Source of the DNA: Bacillus sp. E(2018)
Lineage (GTDB): Bacteria; Bacillota; Bacilli; Bacillales; Fictibacillaceae
Length of the DNA stretch: 64,000 nt
Reading direction: 5' to 3'
NCBI RefSeq assembly: GCF_005503015.1
Contig: NZ_SCOL01000001.1
Coordinates: 2,294,001-2,358,000, forward strand
The position numbers and the translations under genes were made by a program. The notes beneath the pieces are model-generated. The model had not been told where the DNA came from. It was given only the letters and a program-made list of their open reading frames with translations, and searched no databases. This document shows, piece after piece, positions 40,669 through 49,102 of the stretch (position 1 is its first letter; each line of letters opens with the position of its first letter).

Positions 40669-41391
40669 ATGATTACAGTAAAAAATTTAAAAAAGTCCTT
40701 TGGTGATCTTGAGGTATTGAAGGATATCAATGCAGAAATAAAACCACAAGAAGTTGTTTGTGTGATTGGCCCTTCTGGCTCAGGAAAAAGTACATTTCTC
40801 CGCTGTATCAACAAACTTGAAGACATAACAGGTGGACAAGTGATCGTGAACGGAACGGATATCACAGATCCAAAAACGAACATTAATAAAATTCGGGAAG
40901 ATGTAGGAATGGTTTTTCAGCAGTTCAACCTCTTCCCTCATAAAACAGTCTTAGAAAACGTAACACTTGCTCCTCTTAAAGTGAAAAGCGCCAATAAAGA
41001 AGAAGCTCGTGACAAAGCGGTGAAATTGCTCGCAAAAGTAGGATTGCAAGATAAAGCAAACGCCTATCCTTCTCAACTTAGCGGAGGTCAGAAACAGCGT
41101 GTTGCTATCGCCCGTGCACTCGCTATGGACCCGAAGATCATGCTCTTTGATGAACCTACCTCTGCACTTGATCCAGAGATGGTCGGTGAGGTACTGGAAG
41201 TAATGAAAGACCTTGCCCGTGAAGGGATGACAATGGTTGTCGTAACGCACGAGATGGGCTTTGCACGAGAAGTTGGTGACCGCGTGATCTTCATGGATGG
41301 CGGATACATCGTTGAAGAGAACGTTCCATCTGAATTGTTCGGAAACACGCAGCACGAACGTACGAAGTCGTTTTTGAGTAAAGTTTTATAA
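40669..41391 (+). CDS. polar amino acid ABC transporter ATPase (GlnQ/ArtM type), orphan
   Basis: A complete 240-residue ATPase: Walker [10 protein letters not shown] (about 33-41), Q-loop [12 protein letters not shown], signature LSGGQKQR near 136, Walker [15 protein letters not shown] near 155-168, switch His THEMGFA. AAAGGAG lies before the ATG. In most Bacillaceae it is followed by the binding protein and permease; here a terminator follows at once, so partners must be encoded elsewhere. Confidence 0.92.
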   Translation: MITVKNLKKSFGDLEVLKDINAEIKPQEVVCVIGPSGSGKSTFLRCINKLEDITGGQVIVNGTDITDPKTNINKIREDVGMVFQQFNLFPHKTVLENVTLAPLKVKSANKEEARDKAVKLLAKVGLQDKANAYPSQLSGGQKQRVAIARALAMDPKIMLFDEPTSALDPEMVGEVLEVMKDLAREGMTMVVVTHEMGFAREVGDRVIFMDGGYIVEENVPSELFGNTQHERTKSFLSKVL

Positions 41392-41397
41392 AATGGT

Positions 41398-41432
41398 GCC
41401 GGTTCCTGATTTTGAGGGACCGGCTTTATTTT
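41398..41432 (+). terminator. terminator of the glnQ-type gene
   Basis: GCCGGTTCC / GGGACCGGC (one wobble) with a 9-nt loop, followed by TTTATTTT. Confidence 0.85.
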
Positions 41433-41495
41433 GCTGTCTGTTTGAGAGTGAGGTTCTTATGGTAGAATGTCGAATCGCCTTTATTTTTGATTTTA

Positions 41496-41600
41496 GACTT
41501 AATTGGTTAAGGTTTAGACTTAATTCGTTGCTGTTTTGACTTAATGGGATGCGGTTTCGACTTAATCAGTTGGCATTACGACTTAATTGGACTGCTACTA
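41496..41600. repeat. array of five exact-period 21-nt units (core GACTTAAT)
   Basis: GACTTAAT starts at 41496, 41517, 41538, 41559 and 41580, each step exactly 21 nt, while the other 13 bases of each unit are only loosely alike (often TsGTTG..GTTT). It lies between two convergent terminators and has no gene. Confidence 0.9.
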
Positions 41601-41639
41601 CCCTTACTCACAAACCCGAACCTCTTAATTCTATGTACA

Positions 41640-41674
41640 AACAAAAAAACTGGACCCCCGAAGGAGTCCAGTTA
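41640..41674 (-). terminator. terminator of the osmoprotectant transporter operon
   Basis: On the minus strand AACTGGAC pairs with GTCCAGTT around a partly paired loop, then seven T; it ends 7 nt past the stop codon. Confidence 0.9.
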
Positions 41675-41680
41675 TCTATC

Positions 41681-43234
41681 TTATTTGATCAATCCTTTGC
41701 TTTTTAAGAAATCCTGCGCTACTTCACGCGGATCTTCTTTATCTAGGTCCACTTTCGCGTTCATTTCTGCCATATCCTCTTCAGAGATCTTCCCTTCAAG
41801 CTCATTGAGAACACCTTCAAGCTTCGGATACTTCTTCAACGTTTCTTCCCTAACAACTGGTACTGCATAATAAGGAGGGAAGAATTTCTTATCATCTTCT
41901 AGCGTCTTTAAATTAAAACGAACGATTCTTCCGTCTGTTGTATAAGCTGGAATCGCATCCACCTTACCTTCTTTTACAGCAGAATACATCAAGTTCGGAT
42001 CCAAACTCTTCTTATCCTTAAAGTTTAGATTATACGTATCCACAAATGGCGTATAGCCGTCCTCACGTTCAAAGAACTCCGTCGGACCACCGAAAGTAAG
42101 CTGGTTCGACTTCGGTGCTAGTTCTGAAATCGACTTCACATTAACTTGTTTCGCTGTATCAGGATTTAACGCTAGCGCATATGTGTTTTCAAACCCTAGA
42201 GGCTTTGTCCACTTCAAATTATAATCTTTCGCATAGCCTTCTTTTACTGCATCATAAATTTCTTCAGGCTTCATACTAGGATCATATTTTTCTTTTAAAA
42301 TCGTTAAATAGCCTGTTCCAGTGTATTCAACATATAAATCGATATCGCCTTTCTTGATGGCTTCCGTCAGAATAGGCGTCTCACCAATCGCTTCTTTAAC
42401 GATTACCGGATAATCTGTTTTATCTTTTACATATTCAGAAATCACATAAGGAAGAATGTATTGCTCAGTCCACTTCTTACCTGTGATCACGATCGCATCT
42501 TCTTCACCACCGCCACGCAATGCAAAGAAAAGAACGAGCGCAGCAATTGGAACTCCGATAAGGACTGGCAGTTTCCATGATCCACGTTTTTTCGAAGCTT
42601 TAGGCTCAGTAGCTAACTCAATGCGTCGCAGAATAAAATCAAATACGATAGCAAGCAATGCGGCTGGAATCGCACCTGCTAGTACAAGCTCATTACGAGT
42701 TGTGGATAATCCGCGATAGATGAGATCACCTAGTCCACCTGCTCCGATAAAAGCGGCAAGTGTAGCAACACCAATTGTTAATACGGTTGCTGTACGCAGA
42801 CCAGCCATGATAATCGGCAGAGCTAACGGTAGTTCGATCATTCGTAAGATCTGAGTATTTGTCATACCCATACCTTTACCAGCTTCAACAGCTGATTTAT
42901 CTACACCTGTAATACCGGTGTATGTGTTGCGTAGGATTGGCAAAAGTGCATAAACAGTAAGTGCAATGATAGCAGTTGTACTTCCAATTCCGAATACAGG
43001 CAGTAAGAACCCGAATAGGGCCAAACTCGGTATTGTCTGAAAAATGGCTGTTACACCAATTACAGGTTCAGCAACTGATTTTCTTCGTGAAATAAAGATT
43101 CCTAGAGGAACGGCGATTACTGCAGCGATCAAGATTGAAACAAGAGATAAAAATAAGTGCTGCTGCAGTCCTGTAAGAATTTCGGGCCATCTGTTAACAA
43201 ATGTATCTTTCATCGTTATCAAAAAGTTATTCAA
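41681..43234 (-). CDS. fused permease/substrate-binding protein of a glycine betaine/choline-type ABC importer
   Basis: A 517-residue fusion. Residues about 1-205 are an OpuCB-type permease with five to six helices and the EAA-like loop EAGKGMGMTNTQILRMIELPLALP; a short basic linker and another helix (about 220-243) lead to an extracellular OpuCC-type binding domain (VITGKKWTEQYILPYVISEY, ETPILTEAIKKGDIDLYVEYTGTG). This matches OpuF/BilE-type two-gene systems. The TTG at 43234 lies 8 nt after AAGGAGG; the start overlaps the ATPase stop by 8 nt. Substrate (glycine betaine, carnitine, choline) not determinable. Confidence 0.9.
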   Translation of the reverse strand: MNNFLITMKDTFVNRWPEILTGLQQHLFLSLVSILIAAVIAVPLGIFISRRKSVAEPVIGVTAIFQTIPSLALFGFLLPVFGIGSTTAIIALTVYALLPILRNTYTGITGVDKSAVEAGKGMGMTNTQILRMIELPLALPIIMAGLRTATVLTIGVATLAAFIGAGGLGDLIYRGLSTTRNELVLAGAIPAALLAIVFDFILRRIELATEPKASKKRGSWKLPVLIGVPIAALVLFFALRGGGEEDAIVITGKKWTEQYILPYVISEYVKDKTDYPVIVKEAIGETPILTEAIKKGDIDLYVEYTGTGYLTILKEKYDPSMKPEEIYDAVKEGYAKDYNLKWTKPLGFENTYALALNPDTAKQVNVKSISELAPKSNQLTFGGPTEFFEREDGYTPFVDTYNLNFKDKKSLDPNLMYSAVKEGKVDAIPAYTTDGRIVRFNLKTLEDDKKFFPPYYAVPVVREETLKKYPKLEGVLNELEGKISEEDMAEMNAKVDLDKEDPREVAQDFLKSKGLIK

Positions 43235-44381
43235 TGCCCGCACCTCCTTCAAGAGGTTTTTGTGCGGAAATATTTAACCCAGCTAAACCGCGCATCATAG
43301 ATGCACGTGTGATTAATCCAACTAGTTTTCCACTATCGAGTACAGGAATCATATGAACACCATGGGTTGCGAAGATTTCTGCAACTTCCGTGTACGTAGA
43401 GGAAACATCGACCGTAATGATCTCTTTTTCCATCAGATCACCGATGGTCTTGTCTTCTTCCCGATAATGCTGTTCGATTTTATCGAGTGTAGTGATTCCT
43501 AGAAGCTTGTTTTGCTGGTCTGTGATCATGAGGCTATCTACACCATATCGCTTCATCATTTTTAATGATTCCGCAAGTCCTCTCGTCACTTTCGCCGTTA
43601 CCGGATTCGGTCTCATAAGATCTACTGCTTCTGGCATGGACGATTCATCAGCAGACAATCGGTTCTCACCAATAAATCCTTTAACAAAATCATTTGCAGG
43701 ATGACGCAAAATGCGTTCTGGTGTGTCAAACTGAATGATTTCTCCCTTATTTAAGATCGCGATCTTGTCAGCAATCTTAATCGCTTCATCCATATCATGT
43801 GTAACGAAAACGATCGTTTTCTTAATCGTGTCTTGCAACTTAACGAGTTCATCTTGCAGCTGTTCACGACTGATCGGATCAAGTGCGGAGAATGGTTCGT
43901 CCATTAAAATGATAGGAGGTTCTGCAGCAAGTGCTCGAATAACACCGATACGCTGCTGTTGACCACCGCTTAGCTCAGAAGGATATCGCGTTCTGAATGT
44001 TTTAGGATCTAACCCAACTAAATCTAGTAATTCATCAACTTTGCCATCATACTTTTCTTTTTCCCACCCCTTTAAACGAGGTACGAGTGAAATGTTGTCT
44101 TCGATCGTCATATGAGGCAATAGACCGATTTGTTGAATAACATATCCAATATTCCTTCTCAGCTCAACGGGGTTTCTGTTTGCAATATCTTCTCCATCAA
44201 TGAGAATCGTTCCTTTTGATGGCTCAATCAAACGGTTTATCATTCTCATGGTCGTTGTCTTACCACAACCACTAGGCCCGATTAACGCTACTAACTCCCC
44301 TTCGTTAATTTGAAAGTCAATGTTTTTCAAGGCCTCAAAACCGTCAGGGTACGTTTTCCCTACGTTTTTGAAAGTTATCAA
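43227..44381 (-). CDS. osmoprotectant ABC transporter ATPase with tandem CBS domains
   Basis: A 384-residue OpuCA/OpuFA-type subunit: Walker A GPSGCGKTT, signature LSGGQQQR, Walker B IILMDEPFSALD in the first 240 residues, then two CBS domains (LMITDQQNKLLGITTL; HGVHMIPVLDSGKLVGLITRA), which sense ionic strength or cyclic nucleotides in this family. Its partner is the fused permease/binding protein downstream. Transcription is presumably osmoinduced; a 7-bp inverted repeat and a (CTTG)4 run lie 70-110 nt upstream. Confidence 0.93.
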   Translation of the reverse strand: MITFKNVGKTYPDGFEALKNIDFQINEGELVALIGPSGCGKTTTMRMINRLIEPSKGTILIDGEDIANRNPVELRRNIGYVIQQIGLLPHMTIEDNISLVPRLKGWEKEKYDGKVDELLDLVGLDPKTFRTRYPSELSGGQQQRIGVIRALAAEPPIILMDEPFSALDPISREQLQDELVKLQDTIKKTIVFVTHDMDEAIKIADKIAILNKGEIIQFDTPERILRHPANDFVKGFIGENRLSADESSMPEAVDLMRPNPVTAKVTRGLAESLKMMKRYGVDSLMITDQQNKLLGITTLDKIEQHYREEDKTIGDLMEKEIITVDVSSTYTEVAEIFATHGVHMIPVLDSGKLVGLITRASMMRGLAGLNISAQKPLEGGAGIE

Positions 44382-44451
44382 GTTCGGTTCTCTCCTTTAC
44401 ATTTACATAAAATAAGCTGCATCCATTAGAATGTACATACCTTATGTTTCC

Positions 44452-44490
44452 CTTGCTTGCTTGCTTGAAAACTTCTTTTCTAAAAGTTTT
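44452..44490. promoter_or_regulatory. (CTTG)4 run and inverted repeat upstream of the opu operon
   Basis: Four CTTG repeats (44452-44467) abut an AAAACTT...AAGTTTT inverted repeat (44468-44490) that could be a regulator site (GbsR/OpcR type, by position only). Confidence 0.3.
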
Positions 44491-44548
44491 TTGTTAACGT
44501 TGTTGTCATAGCACTAAAAAACCTTCCCCCCTCCTTTTGCTAAACCTA

Positions 44549-44590
44549 CAAAAAAACACCTGAAAGGATGTGTTGTCCTCTCAGGTGCTT
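44549..44590 (-). terminator. terminator of yhgE
   Basis: CACCTGA/TCAGGTG with additional inner pairs, followed on the minus strand by seven T, close to the yhgE stop. Confidence 0.85.
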
Positions 44591-44598
44591 AACTAAAA

Positions 44599-46737
44599 TT
44601 ATGCTACTGAACCTTCATCTTCAGTTTTCTTTTTTCTAAACTGACTTGCGAAGTAAGCCCATGTACCGATCATACAGATCGCCATGAAACCTACCATAAT
44701 CCATAGATTAAAGCTGAAGCTTTCCATGTCTCCGCTTGAGATTACCGCTTTAAATCCTGAAACAGAATATGTCATCGGAAGCCATGCATTGAATCCTTGA
44801 AGTCCGTTCGGAATAAGCTCTAACGGGAATGTTCCTGCACTCGTTGTAAGTTGTAGGATTAAGATGATAATCGCTACGAAACGTCCTGGATCTCCAAGCA
44901 CTGTAACAAGTAATTGAATAAGTGCTAAGAAAGTCAGACTCGTGATGATACTAAGTCCAAGGAACGCTCCTAAGTTACTCACTTCAATTCCTAGACCATA
45001 TATCAATACCGCATCCGCAATCAGTGCTTGAACTACACCGACAACAGCTAAGAACGTGAACTTACCAGCAAACCAGCTAAATCCTGAACGCGGGTGTCCG
45101 GCTTTATCACGTAATGGGAATACGATCGACATCAATAATGCTCCTACGAAAAGACCTAATGATAAGAAGTAAGGAGCAAAGCCTGTTCCGTAGTTCGGTA
45201 CATCAGAAAAGGTTTTTGTTTTAACAGAAACAGGGTTAGCAATTCGCTCGAACATGTCACTGTCTGGATCAAGCTCACCAGTTTTGTCAGCTGCATCACT
45301 TAATGAAGTGGTAAGTTTTCCGCTACCATCAAGCAACTTTTGTTCTCCATTATGAATTTCCTTCACATGGCCCGTAACTTCTTGCCAGCCTGTTGCAACT
45401 GTGGAAGTTCCGTCTGCTAACTTGCCACTCGCACCCAACAGCTGCTGACTACCGTTAGCCGCTTCTCCCAACTTAGATTGGAACGTCTGCGTACCTTCGT
45501 TTACTTTTGCCTGACCACTCGCAAGTTGATCGACTCCGCCCACTAGTTTAAGCTGACCGTTATGAAGCTCTTCTGCTCCATTTGCTAAAGCTGTTTGTGA
45601 ATCACTTAGCTTTTTAGCTCCGGCAGAAAGTTCGTTCGCTCCGCCAGCAATCTTTCCTGTTGCTGCAGTCAAGCTATCTAAACCATTGTTTATGCCATTA
45701 CTAGCTGCTGCAAGCTGTTTTAAAGATGCTGCCATCTGCTCATCTGACATCTTTCCTTGGTTTTGAATCAGTGCATTGATTTGTTGTTCTAATTGTTTTG
45801 AACCTGCGGTTGCCTTTTGTGCACCAGCGTTCCATTCGTTTACAGAGCCTGCAAGCGAACTTGCACCAGTAGATAATTTAGATGCCCCGCCTTGAAGAGC
45901 TAAGCTACCGTTCTTAATTTTTTCAGAACCAGCTGTCGCTTGACTGAGTCCACCTTTTAGAGCTTGTGCTCCATTACTTAATTGACCTTGTCCGTCTGCT
46001 AGTTGTTTATGAGCAGCAAGTAATTTATCAATCCCATTATCAAACTCGGTCATTTTTGAATTAAATAGGACTGCTCCATCTTTTAGTTCGTTGATCTGTG
46101 GTGTTTTTTCTTCCATTCCAGAAGCTAGCTCACCACTACCAGAAGCTGCTTTCTTCAGCCCATCTGTTACTTGATTGGAGCCATCTGCTGCTTTCTCCAA
46201 CCCGCCAGCCAACTGCTCGACTTGATCGAACATGACTTCAGCATATGTTTTTGTTAGTTCGTTGGACAAACTTTCTTTCATTTTATCTACGGCTGTTCCA
46301 CCAATTTGTGCAGCTAGAAAGTTAAAGCCAGCATTCGGTGTATAGATGATCTCAGGCTTTTTGTTTGAATTTCCTGATAGAGCAGTTGCCTCTTCAGAAA
46401 AGTTCTCAGGAATCTCGATCATCATATAATAATCGTTATGTTCCAAGCCTTGCTTTGCTTTTGCTTCACTAACAAATTTCCACTCAAACTGTGGATTTTC
46501 TTTGAGTTTTTTTACGAACTCATCTCCAACGGTTAAGTTCTCACCGTTATATTCATAACCTTCATCTTGGTTGACTACGGCCACTGGCAGATCTTCCATT
46601 TTGTCATACGGATCCCAGAACGCCCATAGAAACATTCCGCTGTATAACACAGGTATAAATAGAACTGCTAAGACCGGTACAGCAATTTTTCTGTTAGAAA
46701 AAACGGCTTTAAATTGAGCTCCGATACTTTTTAGCAC
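44599..46737 (-). CDS. yhgE: YhgE/Pip-type membrane protein
   Basis: A 712-residue protein of the YhgE/Pip (phage infection protein) family, related to ABC-2 and type VII-associated membrane proteins. One N-terminal helix (about 17-37) is followed by a 500-residue extracellular domain dominated by repeated LxxGAxxLxxG-type heptads (SNQVTDGLKKAASGSGELASG-like, SLALQGGASKLSTGASSLAG-like), then about six C-terminal helices. B. subtilis yhgE has the same neighbour yhgD. Function uncertain; related proteins serve as phage receptors or in envelope lipid transport. GTG start after AGGAGG. Confidence 0.88.
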   Translation of the reverse strand: MLKSIGAQFKAVFSNRKIAVPVLAVLFIPVLYSGMFLWAFWDPYDKMEDLPVAVVNQDEGYEYNGENLTVGDEFVKKLKENPQFEWKFVSEAKAKQGLEHNDYYMMIEIPENFSEEATALSGNSNKKPEIIYTPNAGFNFLAAQIGGTAVDKMKESLSNELTKTYAEVMFDQVEQLAGGLEKAADGSNQVTDGLKKAASGSGELASGMEEKTPQINELKDGAVLFNSKMTEFDNGIDKLLAAHKQLADGQGQLSNGAQALKGGLSQATAGSEKIKNGSLALQGGASKLSTGASSLAGSVNEWNAGAQKATAGSKQLEQQINALIQNQGKMSDEQMAASLKQLAAASNGINNGLDSLTAATGKIAGGANELSAGAKKLSDSQTALANGAEELHNGQLKLVGGVDQLASGQAKVNEGTQTFQSKLGEAANGSQQLLGASGKLADGTSTVATGWQEVTGHVKEIHNGEQKLLDGSGKLTTSLSDAADKTGELDPDSDMFERIANPVSVKTKTFSDVPNYGTGFAPYFLSLGLFVGALLMSIVFPLRDKAGHPRSGFSWFAGKFTFLAVVGVVQALIADAVLIYGLGIEVSNLGAFLGLSIITSLTFLALIQLLVTVLGDPGRFVAIIILILQLTTSAGTFPLELIPNGLQGFNAWLPMTYSVSGFKAVISSGDMESFSFNLWIMVGFMAICMIGTWAYFASQFRKKKTEDEGSVA

Positions 46738-46761
46738 AGTTGTTCACTCCTCCTAATACTG

Positions 46762-46780
46762 AATGACTGTTTTAGTCATT
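46762..46780. promoter_or_regulatory. operator-like inverted repeat in the yhgE promoter region, site 1
   Basis: AATGACT and AGTCATT, a perfect 7-bp pair 5 nt apart, 25-43 nt before the yhgE start; immediately followed by another GTCATT half-site. Confidence 0.65.
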
Positions 46781-46831
46781 TGGTCATTTATCGGTAAAAA
46801 AAGAGACTCTTACAGTCCGCTTTTTCGAAAA

Positions 46832-46854
46832 TGACCGAAATAGAAATTTGGTCA
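46832..46854. promoter_or_regulatory. operator-like inverted repeat, site 2
   Basis: TGACC and GGTCA, 13 nt apart and sharing the (A)TGAC half-site of site 1, lie 38 nt past the TetR gene stop. Confidence 0.5.
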
Positions 46855-46891
46855 CAACTTAATGTAACACGTTTTTCTTGCTTCTGCAATA

Positions 46892-47464
46892 CTATGGTTT
46901 CCTTAAACCATCCATTACAAACATCTCCAAAACTTCAAGCATCTTTTCTTTCTGAAGAGCTTCGTGATCACGTTCCCAATCAAAAATAAGAGCGATATAT
47001 ACCTTTACCATCATAAATGCCACAATATCTGTGTGACATTCTTTAATCTCGCCTTTTTCTACCGCTTTATCCAGCTCTTTTTGAACAAAATTCAACACTG
47101 CTTTTTCAATTCTTTGTAAAGCTTCTGTTACCGGGGAAGTATTTAATTCTTTCACTTCTTGAGAAAGTTTAACGGCTAACTTATGCGTTTTACGAAGTTC
47201 GACGACTTCATATAGGGCATTATGCAAGTTCTCATAAAAAGGGCGATTTTCTTTTATAGCAGAAGAAGCCGCTAACTTCGTCTCTGTTACTAAGTTTGTG
47301 ATAATTTCTGAAAATAATTCTTCTTTATTTGCGAAAAAAGTATAGATTGTTCCTTTTCCAACGTTTGCGATCTTAGCGATTTGATCCACTGTACTCGCCT
47401 TATAACCAAACATAGAAAAAGAGCGCTCTGCTGCGTCTAGAATACTTTTTCTACGGTCCATCAT
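46892..47464 (-). CDS. yhgD: TetR/AcrR family regulator, YhgD-like
   Basis: A 190-residue regulator with the TetR DNA-binding domain: SILDAAERSFSMFGYKASTVDQIAKIANVGKGTIYTFF, seen in parts (AAERSFSMFGYKASTVDQIA, NVGKGTIYTFFANKEELF, residues about 10-52). The remaining helical domain would bind an unknown ligand. By synteny with B. subtilis it should repress yhgE, and the TGAC-type palindromes at 46.76 and 46.83 kb are likely sites. Its ATG overlaps the stop of a histidine kinase gene, so the two are co-translated. Confidence 0.9.
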   Translation of the reverse strand: MMDRRKSILDAAERSFSMFGYKASTVDQIAKIANVGKGTIYTFFANKEELFSEIITNLVTETKLAASSAIKENRPFYENLHNALYEVVELRKTHKLAVKLSQEVKELNTSPVTEALQRIEKAVLNFVQKELDKAVEKGEIKECHTDIVAFMMVKVYIALIFDWERDHEALQKEKMLEVLEMFVMDGLRKP

Positions 47465-48738
47465 CCCACCTCCTCACCATTAACAATATTTCGTTTCGTG
47501 CATAACTGCAAGGTTAAAAGGACTCTAGTACCCTCATGAAGCACGCTCTCATACCGCAGTTTGCCGTCCATATCTTGAATCAGTTTATAGGTTACCATCA
47601 TACCGAGACCCGTACCTTTTGCTTTTGTTGTATAAAAAGGCAGTCCGATCTGTTCAAGCTCTTCTTCCGTCATACCTTTACCATTGTCTTCAATCGCGAT
47701 CGTAATACTTCTTTTTGTAACTTTATAGCGATACAGATGAATCGTACCTCCCTCTTCAATCGCTTCTATTCCGTTTTTGATAATATTTATTAAACCTTGC
47801 TTAAGTTTTGGTTCATCAATGCACACATTGTAAGATCCTAATGGACTAGCTGTGACCTCTACATTATTAATGGCTCCATAAGGGGCAGTAAGAGCAATAA
47901 CATCTCTTAATACTTTTTCTAGTGAAACGGTCTCAAGCTTCGGAACATCAGGCTTAACCATAGACAAATAGTCTGTAATGATTTTGTTCGTCCGATCTAG
48001 TTCTTCAATTAAGAGCGGGGAATGCTCCCTCAACTTTGCATCTGTTGTCGTACTGCCGAGAAACTGTATCATTCCGCGAATGGTCGTCATCGGGTTTCTC
48101 ACTTCATGGGCGATTGCTGCTGCCATCTGTCCTGCAACAGCCAGCTTATCTAAGTAAACGGTTTCCTTTAACTGCATGTTGATCTTAACAAGTCTCTCGA
48201 TTAAGAAGATGCAAGAGAAAAACGCGATTAAGAAGCTCGAGAAATAGACGAGATAAAAATCGATGGTCAGAAAATCAAGATATGTATGAATGAACAAAAT
48301 ATAAAATAGTGTGTAGACCAAAGCAATATAGATAGCAGAAATCCATCTTCGCTTATCTTCATCAAAAAATCCATGATAGATCAGACACACCACATATGCT
48401 AGTGCAATTAAAACGATACCCAACCACGTTAATTCTCCACCTACGGCTATCCTTGCAATCGCAACAATGATCGAGCAGATCGCTCCCGGTAGCCAGCCTA
48501 CATAAAGTGTGACAATCATGATTGGAACATTTCGAAGATCAAAAAAAGAGTCCTTCAGCGTTTCGATCGGAAACAACATACAAACAAGTGCACCAGCACC
48601 ACTTATCAGTCCAAAAACAAATTGGTTCTTATAACTGGGAATGACACCAGGATGAAGGGGAAAGAACATGTTCAATAGATGTGTAAACGAAAATATGATT
48701 GCAATATTTACAAATAACGGCTCGATAAATGCTTGCAC
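47461..48738 (-). CDS. membrane sensor histidine kinase with 5TM-type sensor (KinB/LytS-like)
   Basis: A 425-residue kinase. About six membrane helices (residues 8-180) resemble the 5TMR-LYT sensor (FGLISGAGALVCMLFPI, RNVPIMIVTLYVGWLPGAI). His-211 lies in the H-box AIAHEVRNPMTTIRGMIQFLG; the ATPase domain has GLINIIKNGIEAIEEGG, EDNGKGM and GTGLGMMVTYK. The HKs of this type feed the sporulation phosphorelay in Bacillus. No response regulator is adjacent. It is unusual that its stop overlaps a TetR gene start (ATGA), tying it to yhgD-yhgE. Confidence 0.88.
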   Translation of the reverse strand: MQAFIEPLFVNIAIIFSFTHLLNMFFPLHPGVIPSYKNQFVFGLISGAGALVCMLFPIETLKDSFFDLRNVPIMIVTLYVGWLPGAICSIIVAIARIAVGGELTWLGIVLIALAYVVCLIYHGFFDEDKRRWISAIYIALVYTLFYILFIHTYLDFLTIDFYLVYFSSFLIAFFSCIFLIERLVKINMQLKETVYLDKLAVAGQMAAAIAHEVRNPMTTIRGMIQFLGSTTTDAKLREHSPLLIEELDRTNKIITDYLSMVKPDVPKLETVSLEKVLRDVIALTAPYGAINNVEVTASPLGSYNVCIDEPKLKQGLINIIKNGIEAIEEGGTIHLYRYKVTKRSITIAIEDNGKGMTEEELEQIGLPFYTTKAKGTGLGMMVTYKLIQDMDGKLRYESVLHEGTRVLLTLQLCTKRNIVNGEEVG

Positions 48739-48800
48739 AGCGCTTCCCCCTTCCTTTTTTTCTCCCTACAGTATAGCAGAAACATTCTACAAGAAAATAT

Positions 48801-48832
48801 AAAAAACGACAAACATATCCATTTGTCGTTTA
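48801..48832 (-). terminator. terminator downstream of hemY
   Basis: AAACGACAAA/TTTGTCGTTT, 8-nt loop, six T on the minus strand; about 270 nt beyond the hemY stop, with repeat A between. Confidence 0.8.
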
Positions 48833-48875
48833 ATTCTTAACATATTTATTATTTTTTAGCACTCTTTTCTAAATG

Positions 48876-49056
48876 ATTGTTGCTTTTAACTCCTTGTCAC
48901 CTTTGATAATTGATTGGAGTGGAAGGTGCGAGACTCCTACGGGACAGGCGGGCAGGTGAGACACTTAAGAGTGAAACGTACGAATGTGGCTCACCGCCTG
49001 CCCCGTGGAAAGCGAGCAGCCTGGAACGGAAATCAACACTTCCAAAAGCAACAAAG
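48876..49056 (+). repeat. Bacillaceae hairpin repeat (family A), full copy with terminal inverted repeats
   Basis: Bounded by ATTGTTGCTTTT and AAAAGCAACAAA (11 of 12 complementary). Contains GATTGGAGTGGAAGGTGCGA, GACTCCTACGGGACAGGCGG, GCAGGTGAGAC pairing with GGCTCACCGCCTGCC, and GGAACGGAAATCAAC. The 364-nt gap 48739-49102 has no gene. Confidence 0.85.
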
Positions 49057-49102
49057 TTTACGAAAACAGCCTTTTTTTAAAAAGTTTGAGTGATTTCATC
49101 CA

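Noticed and set aside
41496..41600. CRISPR-like array
   Set aside because: Conserved box is 8 nt and the period 21 nt, far too short for repeat plus spacer.
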